Both the position numbers and the translations under genes were made by a program. DNA of 64,000 bases from ATM1 sp003577165 (GTDB lineage Bacteria; Armatimonadota; Fimbriimonadia; Fimbriimonadales; ATM1): contig SZPM01000005.1 of the NCBI GenBank assembly GCA_030263715.1, positions 130,464 through 194,463 on the forward strand. Reading direction: 5' to 3'. Shown one piece after another: positions 6,570-14,895 of this stretch; positions within the stretch are counted from its first letter, which is position 1, and each line of letters begins with the position of its first letter. The notes under the pieces are model-generated. The model was given only the letters and a program-made list of their open reading frames with translations. It did not search any database and was not told the DNA's origin.

Positions 6570-9423
6570 GGCGCAGGACAAAATGCACACTCTAAAGGAA
6601 TGAAAGGGTCACGGCCACGGTGAGCGCGACGGACGTGAGCTCGGCGCAGGACAAAATGCACACTCTAAAGGAATGAAAGGAGGGCTGGAAACTCGAAATC
6701 CTCGACACGGGCGGGCGCAGGACAAAATGCACACTCTAAAGGAATGAAAGGAAAAGAATCGAGACGGCGCAAAGCCGAAAGAATACTGGCGCAGGACAAA
6801 ATGCACACTCTAAAGGAATGAAAGGGTTCTGATAGCCAAGTAGTGCCTCGATTCCCACCCTGGCGCAGGACAAAATGCACACTCTAAAGGAATGAAAGAT
6901 CAGCTCGAGGGCGTTCGCAAGCGCGACCGCTTCCTCGGCGCAGGACAAAATGCACACTCTAAAGGAATGAAAGACGGAGAGTGGATGCTCTTGGCACGAG
7001 AGCGCTGGCAGGCGCAGGACAAAATGCACACTCTAAAGGAATGAAAGACACGACGCGCGGGTGAGCCGCGAGGAGTTCCGGCTGCGGCGCAGGACAAAAT
7101 GCACACTCTAAAGGAATGAAAGAGGCAGATGCGCGGCGGACCATGATCGCGACACTCCTGGCGCAGGACAAAATGCACACTCTAAAGGAATGAAAGCTCG
7201 TGGAAGTTCCGGAAGCGCTCTTCAGTAGAGAGCGGCGCAGGACAAAATGCACACTCTAAAGGAATGAAAGACAACGCAGCGTCTCGCAACAGGCCGTATC
7301 TCGCAGTGGCGCAGGACAAAATGCACACTCTAAAGGAATGAAAGGAGCAGAACGCGGCGCAATACGGGAGGGGCGGACCGGCGCAGGACAAAATGCACAC
7401 TCTAAAGGAATGAAAGGGATATGTTTCCGTGAACGCCGGTCGCTCGGACGCCGGGCGCAGGACAAAATGCACACTCTAAAGGAATGAAAGTCTTTTAGCG
7501 TCGAAAAACCCCGACATTTTTCGCCAAAACCGGCGCAGGACAAAATGCACACTCTAAAGGAATGAAAGTGCATAACTCTACCTCGCTAATAGCGCGTGAA
7601 CGGAAAGGCGCAGGACAAAATGCACACTCTAAAGGAATGAAAGGAAGTACAGGGCGTCATTCGTGTCGAACGGATCCGGCAGGCGCAGGACAAAATGCAC
7701 ACTCTAAAGGAATGAAAGACACTCGGCGCGCACTTGCAAGATGAAAGAGCCCCCAGGCGCAGGACAAAATGCACACTCTAAAGGAATGAAAGCGAATCGG
7801 CCACGTCCACGGCCCCTCAGACGGGTCGAGGCGCAGGACAAAATGCACACTCTAAAGGAATGAAAGAGCCGAGCGTCAGGGGTTTCATTCCGTCTCTCCT
7901 TTCGCGGCGCAGGACAAAATGCACACTCTAAAGGAATGAAAGTTGCAAGTCTCATTCGATTGCCTCCATGATTGCTTGAGGCGCAGGACAAAATGCACAC
8001 TCTAAAGGAATGAAAGCGGCTACGCACGGATGGACTCCGCACGCGTAATCTCTGGCGCAGGACAAAATGCACACTCTAAAGGAATGAAAGTAGTCGAATG
8101 CGTTTTGATCGCGAATGCGCGTAACGGGCGCAGGACAAAATGCACACTCTAAAGGAATGAAAGCCAGCCACTTCCATATCCGTCGATCGCGCGCGAGCAG
8201 TGGCGCAGGACAAAATGCACACTCTAAAGGAATGAAAGAATACGAAGCGTCGGCCCGAAGGGAGCAGAACGGCTTACAGGCGCAGGACAAAATGCACACT
8301 CTAAAGGAATGAAAGGTCACTCCTCGCTCGGGCACGACGGCTTCCCACCTGTCGGCGCAGGACAAAATGCACACTCTAAAGGAATGAAAGGTAAAGGAGA
8401 TCGTGGCAGCCGCGACCGCGCTCTTGGGCGCAGGACAAAATGCACACTCTAAAGGAATGAAAGTGTGATTGCAGGTCCGAGTGCATCGCTCGCGCATCCT
8501 GGCGCAGGACAAAATGCACACTCTAAAGGAATGAAAGCGCGTCTCTTATAGGGATCAGTCGGAATCCTCATTAGGCGCAGGACAAAATGCACACTCTAAA
8601 GGAATGAAAGCAACTGGATGGTCAGAATGCGGTCGTACTCTGTGGGGGCGCAGGACAAAATGCACACTCTAAAGGAATGAAAGTGACGACGACGTTCGGC
8701 TCGCGATTCTGAATCGCGGGCGCAGGACAAAATGCACACTCTAAAGGAATGAAAGTTACCAAAACCGAAACCATTATTGGGAATGGGGAAAACGGCGCAG
8801 GACAAAATGCACACTCTAAAGGAATGAAAGACCCGTCGGTGAACTCGACGAACAAGTCCTCGATGTCGGCGCAGGACAAAATGCACACTCTAAAGGAATG
8901 AAAGGAGAAGACCCCCGCGAGGCGAAGAACCTGGGCCATCTGGGCGCAGGACAAAATGCACACTCTAAAGGAATGAAAGGGATCCTCGAGCCTGAGCAGT
9001 AATGGACTGGTCGGAGGGGCGCAGGACAAAATGCACACTCTAAAGGAATGAAAGGGTCCGCTGGGCGCTGTCGCACTACGGTCGCTGCCGGCGGCGCAGG
9101 ACAAAATGCACACTCTAAAGGAATGAAAGACTCCAGGGCCTCCCTGTTGGTGAAGAACAGATAGGGCGCAGGACAAAATGCACACTCTAAAGGAATGAAA
9201 GTCTTATCTGCCTCCGGCATTTATTTCTTCTTGGGGCGGGCGCAGGACAAAATGCACACTCTAAAGGAATGAAAGTCCCTGAGCCCTTGCAAGTCCAGTG
9301 AGACGTTGTCGAGGCGCAGGACAAAATGCACACTCTAAAGGAATGAAAGTTGTAGACGACGTTCGAGTAGACGCGCGAGCCCGGCAGGCGCAGGACAAAA
9401 TGCACACTCTAAAGGAATGAAAG
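6570..9423 (+). CRISPR. CRISPR array: 39 repeats of 37 nt, 38 spacers
   Basis: The repeat begins GGCGCAGGACAAAATG and ends AAAGGAATGAAAG; total unit 37 nt (first copy 6570-6606, last 9387-9423). I counted 39 copies and saw no base difference between them. The 38 spacers are 34 to 41 nt, mostly 36-38. Reading from cas4, transcription on the + strand gives repeat-spacer crRNAs whose repeat 3' half pairs with the candidate tracrRNA. No two spacers looked alike and none was matched to other sequence in the window by eye. The last repeat is not degenerate, so polarity rests on the position of cas4 and the leader. Confidence 0.99.
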
Positions 9424-9522
9424 GGTTCCCGAGGGCGCTTAGTGAGGTCGGCAGAGCTAAGGTGCGCGGCGCATGGCTAGGCCATGCAACTGAGTGGTAG
9501 AATTTGGCCATGGGAGAAGACT

Positions 9523-10062
9523 GTGGCGCTAACGTCGTGTCCTGAGTGCGATGGAAAGGTCTCAGATCAAGCCGCGGCATGTCCCCATTGCGGTCACCCG
9601 CTTTCAGTGACGAAAGCCGATGACTCGACGGCAAGTGATGCGCAGGTCTCGCTTCGTCACAGGGTTTCTGGCACGATATTGTCAGCCATCGGTCTCATTT
9701 CAGCGGTGTTCGGGATCGCGCGGATCAACTCAACTAAGTCTCAAGTTCTCGAGTCTTTTGGCGAGACAGACACGACGGCGATCACTGCGATTGCTGCCGG
9801 GATACTGTTGCTAATTGCTGGCTTGGTCGAATTGGTCTGGTTTGGCTTTCACCGGGTCGCACGTGGGTTGTCCGATAGTCCCTCGGCACTCTCAGTTACA
9901 GCCCTGCGTCGCCGACGGTCGCGTCATGTTTGGTTCAGTGTTGGGTTCGGACTCGTTATCGGGCTGATCGTGGACCGAGCCTTCCTCGACCTGATTGTGA
10001 CCCCCATCTTCACTGCAGCGAGCGGACTTGCAATTGGCTTGGTGACTCGGCCAGAGGTTTAG
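9523..10062 (+). CDS. Zinc-ribbon membrane protein of unknown role
   Basis: A 179-residue protein. It opens with a double-CxxC zinc ribbon (TSCPECDGKVSDQAAACPHCGHPL). Two hydrophobic stretches follow in the middle (SGTILSAIGLISAVFGIA and AITAIAAGILLLIAGLVELVWFGF) and a pair near the C-terminus (VWFSVGFGLVIGLIV, AASGLAIGLV). GTG 9523 is chosen because GGGAGA lies just upstream and it starts next to the zinc ribbon; an in-frame ATG at 9484 would add 13 residues. Zinc-ribbon plus membrane proteins are common and poorly characterised. It stands alone 100 nt beyond the array and no link to CRISPR function can be shown. Confidence 0.65.
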   Translation: MALTSCPECDGKVSDQAAACPHCGHPLSVTKADDSTASDAQVSLRHRVSGTILSAIGLISAVFGIARINSTKSQVLESFGETDTTAITAIAAGILLLIAGLVELVWFGFHRVARGLSDSPSALSVTALRRRRSRHVWFSVGFGLVIGLIVDRAFLDLIVTPIFTAASGLAIGLVTRPEV

Positions 10063-10367
10063 CGAGAGTCCGACAGAGGATGAAGCATTGAGCGCGCCTG
10101 TTCGCATGATCGGGGTTCGGCGCACGTCAGCTTCTTTGTAGACCCTTTGCTCAATTGCACTGGGCACTGGGCCCGTTTTTGCTCTGTTCAGTTGAGCCGA
10201 GTGCCTTTCCCATAGGGAGAGACGTTGGAGGGTGAAGGGGTGTGCTGTTCCGATCCGAGAACCGTTTGACAAGATTTACCAGGTCGAGGGGGAATATGAC
10301 CGGCGTCATTGCTCGGTGAAGGCGGGCGTGCGAGACTAAGAGTGAGCGACTAGCGAAGGAGGCTCAC
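10063..10367 (+). promoter_or_regulatory. Promoter region of the multicopper oxidase with ATGAC-N4-GTCAT operator
   Basis: This 305-nt gap has no gene. TTGACA at 10266-10271 is a good -35. The operator palindrome ATGAC-CGGC-GTCAT is at 10296-10309, near the expected -10, 58 nt before the start codon. The same palindrome occurs in the divergent promoters of the nitrate genes at 20.3 and 35.1 kb. It is the likely site of a Crp/Fnr-family regulator; two such regulators are encoded in the window. AAGGAGG at 10355-10361 is the ribosome site of the oxidase. Confidence 0.55.
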
Positions 10368-11837
10368 GTGAAGGACGCCGACAGGGCCGAAGGCGAGCAG
10401 GTGCCCGAGCGAGGAATCGGGCTGAGCCGGAGGTCGTTACTCAAAGCGATGCTGGCCGGCGCCGCTGCGCCGGCGTTATCGAAGACCGGATGGGGTCGAG
10501 CCGCAGCGAGAAACCCACTCTACTTTCCACCGACGATTTACGGGGGCAACGTCTCGTTGACTTGCGCGCCCGCCCAGGCGAACCTCGGGGGGGGCCGCAT
10601 TTCGAACGTGCTCGCGTACAACGGCACTTTTCCAGCGCCGACGCTCGCCGTGCGAAAAGGGCAGTTCGTCAACGTCGTGCTGCACAACGGTCTGGCGCAG
10701 GAGACGATCACACACTGGCACGGAATGATCGTGGACGAACAGAACGACGGCGGGCCACACATGGCCATTCCGCCGAACGGAAGCCATTCCTATTCGTATC
10801 CGGTCGTGAACCGCGCTGGATTGAACTTCTACCATCCCCACCCTCATCGGTTGACAGGAGAACAGGTGTGCCTCGGTTTGGCAGGGGCGCTCATCGTCCG
10901 CGACGCGGAGGAGGATGCCCTGGGACTCCCCGGATCCCTTTACTCGGGCGCGCCGCCGCTCAGTGTTCCGCGTACGAGGGCGACGCCCTTCAGTTCGAAA
11001 TACGAAGTGCCGCTCATCTTGCGCGACGCGAACTTCGACGGATCCGGAAACCTCCGATACAATCCGGGGGGGAACGGCTTCTTCGGCGACACGCCGCTTG
11101 TGAACGGCACGATCGAGGCCACGCTGTCGGTGGACGCATCGGTATATCGGTTCAGAGTTTTGAACGGTTCGAATGCGCGTGTGATGCGGCTCGCCCTCAG
11201 CAACGGCAGCATGTTCCGGCTCATTGGGAACGACGGGGGCCTGCTCGAGTTCGGATCGCAAGTCGGGACGTTCGTCATCGGTCCCGGAGAGAGGCTCGAC
11301 GTCCTCGTGGACTTTCGCGGCTACTCGGTCGGGACTTCGCTGATGCTGCGAGACCTGGACGCGAACTGGGACTTAATCGAGTTTCTTGTTACGTCCTCCC
11401 ATGCGGAGGGGAACATCCCAAGCGGACGGCTCTCAACCATCGAGCGGCTCGCGAATCCAGTCCGCACGCGCACGTTCGAGTTCGAGGGAATGAACAAGGT
11501 TAACGGCCGCTCGTTCGACATGAATCGGATCGACTTCCAGGTTCCATTCGGGGATGTGGAGCGGTGGATTTTCACGACGAGGGGCACGGCGCCGCATCCG
11601 GTGCACGTACACGGCGCATCGTTCCAAGTTCAGTCTCGGACAGGCGGGCGCGGACAGGTGTTCCCGTGGGAGGCCGGTTGGAAGGACACCGTGCTGCTGC
11701 TCGACGCAGAGACGGTCGAGGTGTTGATTCGCTTCGATCGCCAGGCCTACTACTCCGGCCCGCAGCGGTATGTCATCCACTGCCACAAGTTGGAGCACGA
11801 GGACGCGGGGATGATGTCGAACTTCGTCGTCAACTGA
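10368..11837 (+). CDS. Tat-exported multicopper oxidase
   Basis: Three-domain multicopper oxidase of 489 residues; the family oxidises metals or phenols, or acts as a copper nitrite reductase relative. The N-terminus carries a Tat signal (LSRRSLLKAMLAGAAAPAL), so it is exported folded. All four copper motifs are visible: THWHGM, YHPHPHRLTGEQ, HPVHVHG and HCHKLEHEDAGMM (with the type-1 Cys, His and Met). GTG 10368 follows AAGGAGG by 6 nt. Its promoter holds the palindrome shared by the nitrate-respiration genes, which suggests expression with them, but motifs are those of a laccase/CueO-type enzyme and not of two-domain NirK. The substrate is unknown. A run of eight G lies at 10587-10594. Confidence 0.88.
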   Translation: MKDADRAEGEQVPERGIGLSRRSLLKAMLAGAAAPALSKTGWGRAAARNPLYFPPTIYGGNVSLTCAPAQANLGGGRISNVLAYNGTFPAPTLAVRKGQFVNVVLHNGLAQETITHWHGMIVDEQNDGGPHMAIPPNGSHSYSYPVVNRAGLNFYHPHPHRLTGEQVCLGLAGALIVRDAEEDALGLPGSLYSGAPPLSVPRTRATPFSSKYEVPLILRDANFDGSGNLRYNPGGNGFFGDTPLVNGTIEATLSVDASVYRFRVLNGSNARVMRLALSNGSMFRLIGNDGGLLEFGSQVGTFVIGPGERLDVLVDFRGYSVGTSLMLRDLDANWDLIEFLVTSSHAEGNIPSGRLSTIERLANPVRTRTFEFEGMNKVNGRSFDMNRIDFQVPFGDVERWIFTTRGTAPHPVHVHGASFQVQSRTGGRGQVFPWEAGWKDTVLLLDAETVEVLIRFDRQAYYSGPQRYVIHCHKLEHEDAGMMSNFVVN

Positions 11838-11912
11838 CGTCGGGAGCCGGGGTCGGAGCCGCGAAAACGCAAGACTGGCAAATTTTCTGGGGCGAGGTTT
11901 TGCCAGGTGCCG

Positions 11913-11918
11913 TATAAT
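11913..11918 (+). promoter_or_regulatory. -10 box upstream of the PEP-CTERM gene
   Basis: TATAAT at 11913-11918, 70 nt before the ATG of the PEP-CTERM protein. No convincing -35 was seen at the standard distance. GGGAGG at 11972-11977 serves as the ribosome site. Confidence 0.45.
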
Positions 11919-11988
11919 TTCACTTGCCATTCTCGGGGCCCGAAACGCCGAAGTCGGGGTTGATGGCCCCCAATGGGAGGAACTTGTT

Positions 11989-13002
11989 ATGATAAGAAAG
12001 GAACGGGTTCGCCTCCTGGCGGTGCTGACGACGTTCGGAACGGCGGCGACGGTCTTCGGAGCTGATTTCTTCGAGGCCGAGCCGAACGACAGCAAGGCGG
12101 CTGCGAACGTCTTTCTCGGCTTGATGCCAGGGGATCGAATCATCGGCAATAGCACGGCATCGACCGGTGCGGGACTGGACTACTTCCTGATCTCGACCGC
12201 GCCTGACGTGCTGGGAATCTACCGCTATCGTATGGTGTTGACGTCGGACATCGTCGGTCACACCGGAACGATTCGAGGCCTCAACCAGATCGCGGCTCCG
12301 GCCGGCCCGTGGCCCGGTCCTGTCGGCACGCCCGGCACGACCGACTCGACTGCACAAACCACGTCCACGACCACGACACCCCCGAGGTTCAACCAGTGGT
12401 ATGGGTTTGGCAAGGGCGAGCAACTGTACTACCGCGTGACGGGAACCGCCTCGACGACTGCCAACTACACGGCGACGCTCGAGAAAACCGCTGTCACCCC
12501 AACTGACCTGGGCACCTTCCAGGCGGGCACCATCATAATCTCGACGATCGGCCAGACGACGTTGGACACGGACCTCTGGGTCTACGACGGCGCGTTCAAC
12601 GCCATCCTCGGATACGGGAATGACGACGAGAGCACGAACGGAGGCGGAACGGGAGCGACAACGCAGTCGATCCTAGGACGCACGTACGGCGCGGGACGCT
12701 ACTACCTTGCGATGTCGCGGTTCAATCTCGCGAACAATCAGGGCAGTCCCTGCGACGACGACTTCCGGACCGGCACGATGCTCGACTTCGCGGACGGAGT
12801 GCTCAGTTCAAGCAGCACGACGACGACCGTGAGCCTGGGCTTCCGAGTGACGGACAGTCTCGGCACGACGACGGTTCCTGGCTTCGCGCCCGGACCGTAC
12901 GACATCAACTGGTACACGTTCGAAGTGGTGCCGGAGCCGAGCACGCTCGCGGCCGTGGGCGTCGGTATCGCGGCGCTTCTCGCGCGGCGTCGGAAACGGT
13001 AG
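11989..13002 (+). CDS. Secreted PEP-CTERM sorted protein
   Basis: A 337-residue secreted protein. An N-terminal signal peptide (RLLAVLTTFGTAATVFGADF) precedes a pre-peptidase-like beta domain starting FFEAEPNDSKAAANVF, and the C-terminus is a classic PEP-CTERM anchor: VPEPSTLAAVGVGIAALLARRRKR. In this system the exosortase cleaves near the PEP motif and hands the protein to the cell surface or extracellular matrix. The exosortase is not in the window. The middle is rich in Thr/Ser, as in glycosylated surface proteins. It is monocistronic: promoter upstream and terminator downstream. Confidence 0.88.
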   Translation: MIRKERVRLLAVLTTFGTAATVFGADFFEAEPNDSKAAANVFLGLMPGDRIIGNSTASTGAGLDYFLISTAPDVLGIYRYRMVLTSDIVGHTGTIRGLNQIAAPAGPWPGPVGTPGTTDSTAQTTSTTTTPPRFNQWYGFGKGEQLYYRVTGTASTTANYTATLEKTAVTPTDLGTFQAGTIIISTIGQTTLDTDLWVYDGAFNAILGYGNDDESTNGGGTGATTQSILGRTYGAGRYYLAMSRFNLANNQGSPCDDDFRTGTMLDFADGVLSSSSTTTTVSLGFRVTDSLGTTTVPGFAPGPYDINWYTFEVVPEPSTLAAVGVGIAALLARRRKR

Positions 13003-13023
13003 CGCATCGCGCTCCTACAAGTT

Positions 13024-13062
13024 GCCCTCGCGGATTCAAGCCGCGAGGGCATTCTTGCTTTT
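13024..13062 (+). terminator. Rho-independent terminator of the PEP-CTERM gene
   Basis: A 10-bp perfect stem GCCCTCGCGG (13024-13033) / CCGCGAGGGC (13041-13050) with a 7-nt loop is followed by the T-rich ATTCTTGCTTTT. It begins 22 nt after the stop codon and ends before the convergent tRNA-Pro gene. Confidence 0.85.
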
Positions 13063-13086
13063 GAGGTCTCAGTGGGAATCCGGCGA

Positions 13087-13164
13087 TGGTCGGGGCGGCG
13101 AGATTCGAACTCGCGACCTCCTGCACCCAAAGCAGGCGCGCTATCCAGGCTGCGCTACGCCCCG
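13087..13164 (-). tRNA. tRNA-Pro (anticodon TGG), CCA encoded
   Basis: On the minus strand the cloverleaf starts CGGGGCGTAGCGCAGCCTGG at 13164, as proline tRNAs do. The anticodon stem CCTGC/GCAGG holds loop TTTGGGT (anticodon TGG). The T-arm reads GAGTTCGAATC and the acceptor CGCCCCG is followed by A and a genomic CCA (13087-13089). Confidence 0.96.
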
Positions 13165-13198
13165 AACCGGCGCAGTTTACCAGTCGCGGCGGTTCGAC

Positions 13199-13204
13199 TA
13201 AAAT
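13199..13204 (+). promoter_or_regulatory. -10 box giving an apparently leaderless start
   Basis: TAAAAT at 13199-13204 lies only 5 nt before the GTG start of the GHL10 gene. There is no Shine-Dalgarno sequence between them. Transcription would start at about the first base of the start codon. Confidence 0.5.
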
Positions 13205-13209
13205 GAGGC

Positions 13210-14895
13210 GTGGCCAGGGTCGTAATCGCGATTCTCGCGGTCGCTCTATCGCATATGACGTTTGCCGACACTCCGAAACTTCGAGGGATGTGGGTCGACG
13301 TCTTTCACGAGGGCATCAAAACTCCGAGTCAAGTGCGTGAGTTGATCGCCCGAGCGAAGCGGGCGAACGTAAACGCGCTTTTCATTCAGGTTCGGAGTCG
13401 GGCGCAGGTGTATCACGTCAGCCGGCTTGAGCCTCGCGCTCCCGACACTCTTCCATGGTTCGATGGTCTCGCGGCGGTGATTCGCGAGGCGCGCTCTCAA
13501 GACCCGCCGATCCAAGTTCATGCTTGGATCAACGCGCATCCCTTCTGGTCGGCGTCGGTGGATCCGCCATGGCCCTACCATCCGCTGTTTCGGCACTCGG
13601 ACTGGCTGACTCGCAACCCGGAGGGGGGGGTGGCCACAGATGTGGGAAGGGGGCTCGACTTCGGTCACCCTGAAGCCCAGGAGTACCTCCTTAGGCTCTA
13701 CTTGGAAGTGGTCCGAAACTACGACGTGGACGGAATCCACCTCGACTTCATCCGATTCGCCGGCAAGGAGTGGGGATACAACCCGAAGAGCCTGGAGCGG
13801 TTTTACGCGCATCGCGAGGAGTATTCGAATGCGACAGCCGTTCGCGAGGAGACGCACGCCGCGGATGCGGGCGTATTTCCTGGGGCCGACGCATCGCGTA
13901 TCGCCTTCGACAAGAAGGGGGGGGCGCCCGCCCCCGATGATCCCGCCTGGAGCGCGTGGAGAGGAGATCAGGTCACCACTTTCGTTCGGCGTCTTGTTCT
14001 GCACGCGAAGGCGCTCAAGCCGAACCTGATGGTCTCCGCGGCCGTGATTCCGTGGGGCGATGCGCCGTCGGACTTTCGCGCAAGCGCTGCCTACACGCGC
14101 TGCTTCCAGGACTGGAAGGCGTGGGCGGAAGAAGGGCTTCTCGATCTACTCCTGCCAATGCTCTACTTCCGCGAACCACAGCATGGTGATTGGTATCGAA
14201 ACTGGGTTCGCTACTGCCGATCCTTAAGCAGCCGGACGCCGATTGCAGCAGGCATCGGAAACTACCTCAACTCGCACGACGACACCATGACGCAGTGCAA
14301 GATCGCGGACGAGAATCTGAGCGGCGTTTGCTTTTTCAGTTATGCGAGCACCAACCCGTATCCGGGCCTCGAGGCGGAGGTTTTCAACGAGAGGTTCTAC
14401 GATCGTGTCGGAAACCTCCCCCCCGCGCCACCCCTATCTGCCAATCGAAGCGGAATTGTAAGAGAGACGGTTTCGTTTGGGTACCGTTTCGATGACGAAT
14501 TGGAGCCGATCGGGAGCAAACTCGGACTTTACGTGGACCCAAATTCGGCACTGCCGGACGGAATGGCTGAAGTCGCGCGATCGCTCGGAATCGCCGCGCT
14601 GCACCTCGATCGCTTCGAGGGGAGGGGGGCGACACATCTGCTGAGGCTGTCTTCCGTTCACGACTTCCCCGCAGGGAAGGAGTTCGTGCTAACAGGGCTG
14701 GAAGTGATCGCGCAGGAATCGAACGCGCTTGTCGTGCGCGATCGGCTCACCGGAGAGTGGGTGCGCGGATACTGTGACTCGATGCCGGATCCGCAGTACG
14801 CCGAAGGCGATGTGGTCGCTGTTCTGGGGGTTCGAGACGAGAGAGGCCTGCGCTTCTCGCGCGTGAGATGGACGGGGGTCTCACCGAGGCAGTGA
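13210..14895 (+). CDS. Secreted GHL10-type glycoside hydrolase-like protein
   Basis: A 561-residue exported protein with a signal peptide (RVVIAILAVALSHMTFA) and a TIM-barrel GHL10 (family-10-like, PF02638-type) domain from about residue 24: LRGMWVDVFHEGIKTPSQV, ALFIQVRSRAQVYH, VDGIHLDFIRFAG and LLLPMLYFREPQHGDW. Members act on peptidoglycan or polysaccharide in the cell envelope, but few are characterised. The C-terminal 170 residues have no recognised domain. GTG 13210 is the start, 5 nt after a -10 box. Two runs of eight G (13623-13630, 13917-13924) make the gene prone to slippage. It overlaps the downstream aldehyde dehydrogenase. Confidence 0.82.
   Translation: MARVVIAILAVALSHMTFADTPKLRGMWVDVFHEGIKTPSQVRELIARAKRANVNALFIQVRSRAQVYHVSRLEPRAPDTLPWFDGLAAVIREARSQDPPIQVHAWINAHPFWSASVDPPWPYHPLFRHSDWLTRNPEGGVATDVGRGLDFGHPEAQEYLLRLYLEVVRNYDVDGIHLDFIRFAGKEWGYNPKSLERFYAHREEYSNATAVREETHAADAGVFPGADASRIAFDKKGGAPAPDDPAWSAWRGDQVTTFVRRLVLHAKALKPNLMVSAAVIPWGDAPSDFRASAAYTRCFQDWKAWAEEGLLDLLLPMLYFREPQHGDWYRNWVRYCRSLSSRTPIAAGIGNYLNSHDDTMTQCKIADENLSGVCFFSYASTNPYPGLEAEVFNERFYDRVGNLPPAPPLSANRSGIVRETVSFGYRFDDELEPIGSKLGLYVDPNSALPDGMAEVARSLGIAALHLDRFEGRGATHLLRLSSVHDFPAGKEFVLTGLEVIAQESNALVVRDRLTGEWVRGYCDSMPDPQYAEGDVVAVLGVRDERGLRFSRVRWTGVSPRQ

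Noticed and set aside
6570..9423. Long minus-strand open frames of repeating MHFVLR and FHSFRVCILSCA peptides
   Set aside because: They are translations of the CRISPR repeat itself and are not genes.
13086..13340. Plus-strand frame starting MVGAARFELATSC over tRNA-Pro
   Set aside because: It is the translation of the complement of tRNA-Pro and not a protein gene.
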